From: an uncultured bacterium
GTDB taxonomy: Bacteria > Bacteroidota > Bacteroidia > Bacteroidales > Bacteroidaceae
Direction: 5' to 3'
DNA length: 8,518 nucleotides
Assembly: GCA_905215655.1 (NCBI GenBank)
Contig: CAJMQT010000081.1
Span: 1 to 8,518 of the forward strand
Of this stretch, positions 7,723 through 8,518 are shown in pieces; the first letter of the stretch is position 1, and each line of letters starts with the position of its first letter. The position numbers and the translations under genes are program-made. The notes under the pieces are model-generated. The model worked only from the letters and a program-made list of their open reading frames with translations. It did not search any database and was not told the origin of the DNA.

Positions 7723-7760
7723 AAAAAGAGGCATGAACTTCAATGGTTCATGCCTTTTTT
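7723..7760 (+). terminator. Strong, probably bidirectional, rho-independent terminator
   Basis: GGCATGAAC (7730-7738) pairs perfectly with GTTCATGCC (7746-7754) around a 7-base loop, extended by 7729/7755. It is followed by a T-run (7755-7760) and preceded by a near-complementary A-rich run (7723-7727). It begins 24 bases after the stop of the third PUL gene. Read on the minus strand, the same stem is followed by TCTTTTTC, so it can also end the convergent gene whose stop is at 7816-7818. Confidence 0.9.
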
Positions 7761-7787
7761 AGTTATTAGGTAATAAAAATAAGTAAT

Positions 7788-7804
7788 GGGGGGGGGGAAA
7801 AAAA
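7788..7804. repeat. Homopolymer tract G10A7 in the convergent spacer
   Basis: Ten consecutive G (7788-7797) are followed by seven A (7798-7804), 11 bases beyond the stop of the minus-strand gene. Such tracts are prone to slippage, and their length is often miscalled in assemblies. In the minus-strand transcript it would be a U7C10 tail within the 3' untranslated part, and the C-run could pair with nearby GGGUUGGGC just after the stop codon. Because it lies outside both genes, a coding phase-variation role is not supported here. Confidence 0.85.
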
Positions 7805-7815
7805 TTAGCCCAACC

Positions 7816-8421
7816 CTATTTTATCTCGTCCGCTCTTATTCCGAGCGCGCTCATCAACGAATATCCGAGTATTTCCTGACGGAAGTTGCCGCCCGGCATA
7901 GGTTGCATGGCAAAGACTGTCACGCGCTTGTCATAATCGACATTACGCAGGGCATGACGCACCTTGTCAAAATATTTCTCGGCATCGGGAACAATCATAA
8001 CGCGCTTGACGGCAGACTGAGAACAGACAGCCTCAACGGTATCGACAAAGAAATCTTCCTTGCTGACAATATTCTCCACGGGAAAAGAACCGATAAGAAA
8101 TTCACCGAGATTATCTTTAAACGCCTTGCCGTTAAGTTCCGATGCGTAGTCTGACGGATTGAAATTATCCAGACGGCGGCTCTCCTTGTCGTGGATAAGA
8201 ACCACCTGCGTCTCATGTTCGCCCTCTCTCACTCCGCCGTCAAGGGCGATACAGTCTATCCATCGCGCCATGTCGGCAGGCGGAATGCGGCGCCCTATCA
8301 TGCGTTCAAAATTAACAATCAGGTCGAATGCCACCTTATTAATATATTCGGCGTCGACAATTATCACATTCTCGCTTTGTATTCCGCTCTTGAAAAGTTC
8401 GTTATTCATGCGTGCAAACAT
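7816..8421 (-). CDS. Conserved Bacteroidales protein with a divergent NYN/PIN-like fold (possibly DUF6621)
   Basis: A 201-residue protein without signal peptide or membrane segment, so probably cytoplasmic. I recognise the style of a widespread Bacteroidales hypothetical family (from memory perhaps DUF6621) but no established function. The layout resembles NYN/PIN-like Rossmannoid nucleases. There is a first strand ending in an acidic residue (VIIVDAEYIN, D23 and N28), then a helix-rich segment (RRIPPADMARWIDCIALDGG, 44-63). The strand VVLIHDK (73-79) follows. Next come KEDFFVDTVEAV (121-132), where NYN proteins have 'KGVDVxLxxD', then VMIVPDAEKYFDKV (141-154), where they have 'SxDxDFxPLV', and a last strand RVTVFAM (166-172). 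Acidic residues D23, D123/D127 and D146/D152 could form a metal site, but the second and third motifs are weak and activity may be lost. Start could be Met1 (8421) or Met5 (8409). It converges on the PUL operon and shares its terminator. Confidence 0.88.
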   Translation of the reverse strand: MFARMNNELFKSGIQSENVIIVDAEYINKVAFDLIVNFERMIGRRIPPADMARWIDCIALDGGVREGEHETQVVLIHDKESRRLDNFNPSDYASELNGKAFKDNLGEFLIGSFPVENIVSKEDFFVDTVEAVCSQSAVKRVMIVPDAEKYFDKVRHALRNVDYDKRVTVFAMQPMPGGNFRQEILGYSLMSALGIRADEIK

Positions 8422-8443
8422 ACATAAAATATTTCGATAACAA
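8402..8443 (-). promoter_or_regulatory. Candidate promoter overlapping the start of the minus-strand gene
   Basis: On the minus strand TATGTTTG (8415-8422) fits the Bacteroidetes -7 consensus TAnnTTTG exactly, and CTTG about 18 bases upstream (around 8441-8444) is a three-of-four match to the -33 TTTG. If used, transcription would begin at or just before Met5 (ATG complement at 8407-8409), giving a leaderless or nearly leaderless message and excluding Met1 as the start. The overlap with codons 1-2 makes chance agreement quite possible. Confidence 0.25.
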
Positions 8444-8510
8444 GCCCGTCGGCACTCAAAAAAATATTTTTCTACGATTTTATTAAATTTTATTTCCGTT
8501 TTGATAACAA
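8432..8510. repeat. Direct repeat TTTYGATAACAA upstream of the minus-strand gene
   Basis: TTTCGATAACAA (8432-8443) and TTTTGATAACAA (8499-8510) match at 11 of 12 bases, 67 bases apart, on either side of an AT-rich stretch that includes the 12-bp palindrome AAAAATATTTTT (8460-8471). Both copies lie upstream of the minus-strand gene. They may be regulator sites or promoter remnants, possibly shared with a gene beyond the window end. AT-rich composition raises the chance of coincidence. Confidence 0.35.
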
Positions 8511-8518
8511 CGATTAGG

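Noticed and set aside
7788..7804. G10 tract as a coding phase-variation switch
   Set aside because: It lies outside both genes (after the terminator of one and after the stop of the other) and not in a recognisable promoter, so length changes would not shift a reading frame.
7786..8154. 122-codon plus-strand frame starting at the G10 tract
   Set aside because: It runs antisense to the minus-strand NYN-like gene and begins with a poly-Gly stretch made by the homopolymer; its protein shows no coherent domain. The minus-strand reading is far more protein-like.
1..8518. Mobile element, insertion sequence or invertible SusC shufflon
   Set aside because: No transposase or recombinase, no terminal inverted repeats or duplicated target sites, and no second partial susC copy in the window.

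Overview
The window looks like Bacteroidales DNA, most like Prevotella, Muribaculaceae or a close relative. The evidence is a SusC/SusD pair, LxSC lipoboxes followed by acidic residues, a secreted protein with the 'YNLAGQRV...NGKK' C-terminal tail common in this order, AT-rich spacers and no clear Shine-Dalgarno sites. Genus cannot be fixed from this sequence alone.

Layout: (1) 2-646, a small secreted protein made of one beta-rich, carbohydrate-binding-like domain plus a sorting-type tail. (2) 647-979, a 333-base gene-free stretch. It holds a small hairpin, a long terminator-like hairpin, an A/C-rich segment with direct repeats, further short inverted repeats and a weak promoter candidate. 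(3) 980-7699, a tightly spaced three-gene operon (gaps of 19 and 17 bases): a SusC/RagA TonB-dependent transporter, a SusD/RagB lipoprotein, and a lipoprotein with two FN3-like domains followed by a beta-helix-like C-terminal half. The operon ends in a strong, probably bidirectional, terminator at 7723-7760. (4) 7761-7815, the convergent spacer, with a G10A7 homopolymer tract. (5) 7816-8421 on the minus strand, a conserved-looking cytoplasmic protein that reads as a divergent NYN/PIN-like domain, with its promoter region running to the window end.

How the genes work together: the operon is the outer-membrane capture and import part of a polysaccharide utilization locus (PUL). The SusD-like and third lipoproteins would bind glycan at the cell surface, and SusC would import oligosaccharides using TonB energy. 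The third gene resembles the DUF4957/DUF5123 type of protein often seen next to SusC/D pairs in pectin loci, so pectin or a related acidic polysaccharide is the best substrate guess. No clear degradative enzyme and no regulator (HTCS, ECF sigma/anti-sigma, SusR) lies inside the window, so the substrate remains an inference. The minus-strand gene appears to be unrelated housekeeping or accessory content. I did not find an obvious new multi-gene system. The best leads are the NYN-like protein, the stand-alone binding domain, the repeat-bearing leader of the susC-like gene and the G10 tract.
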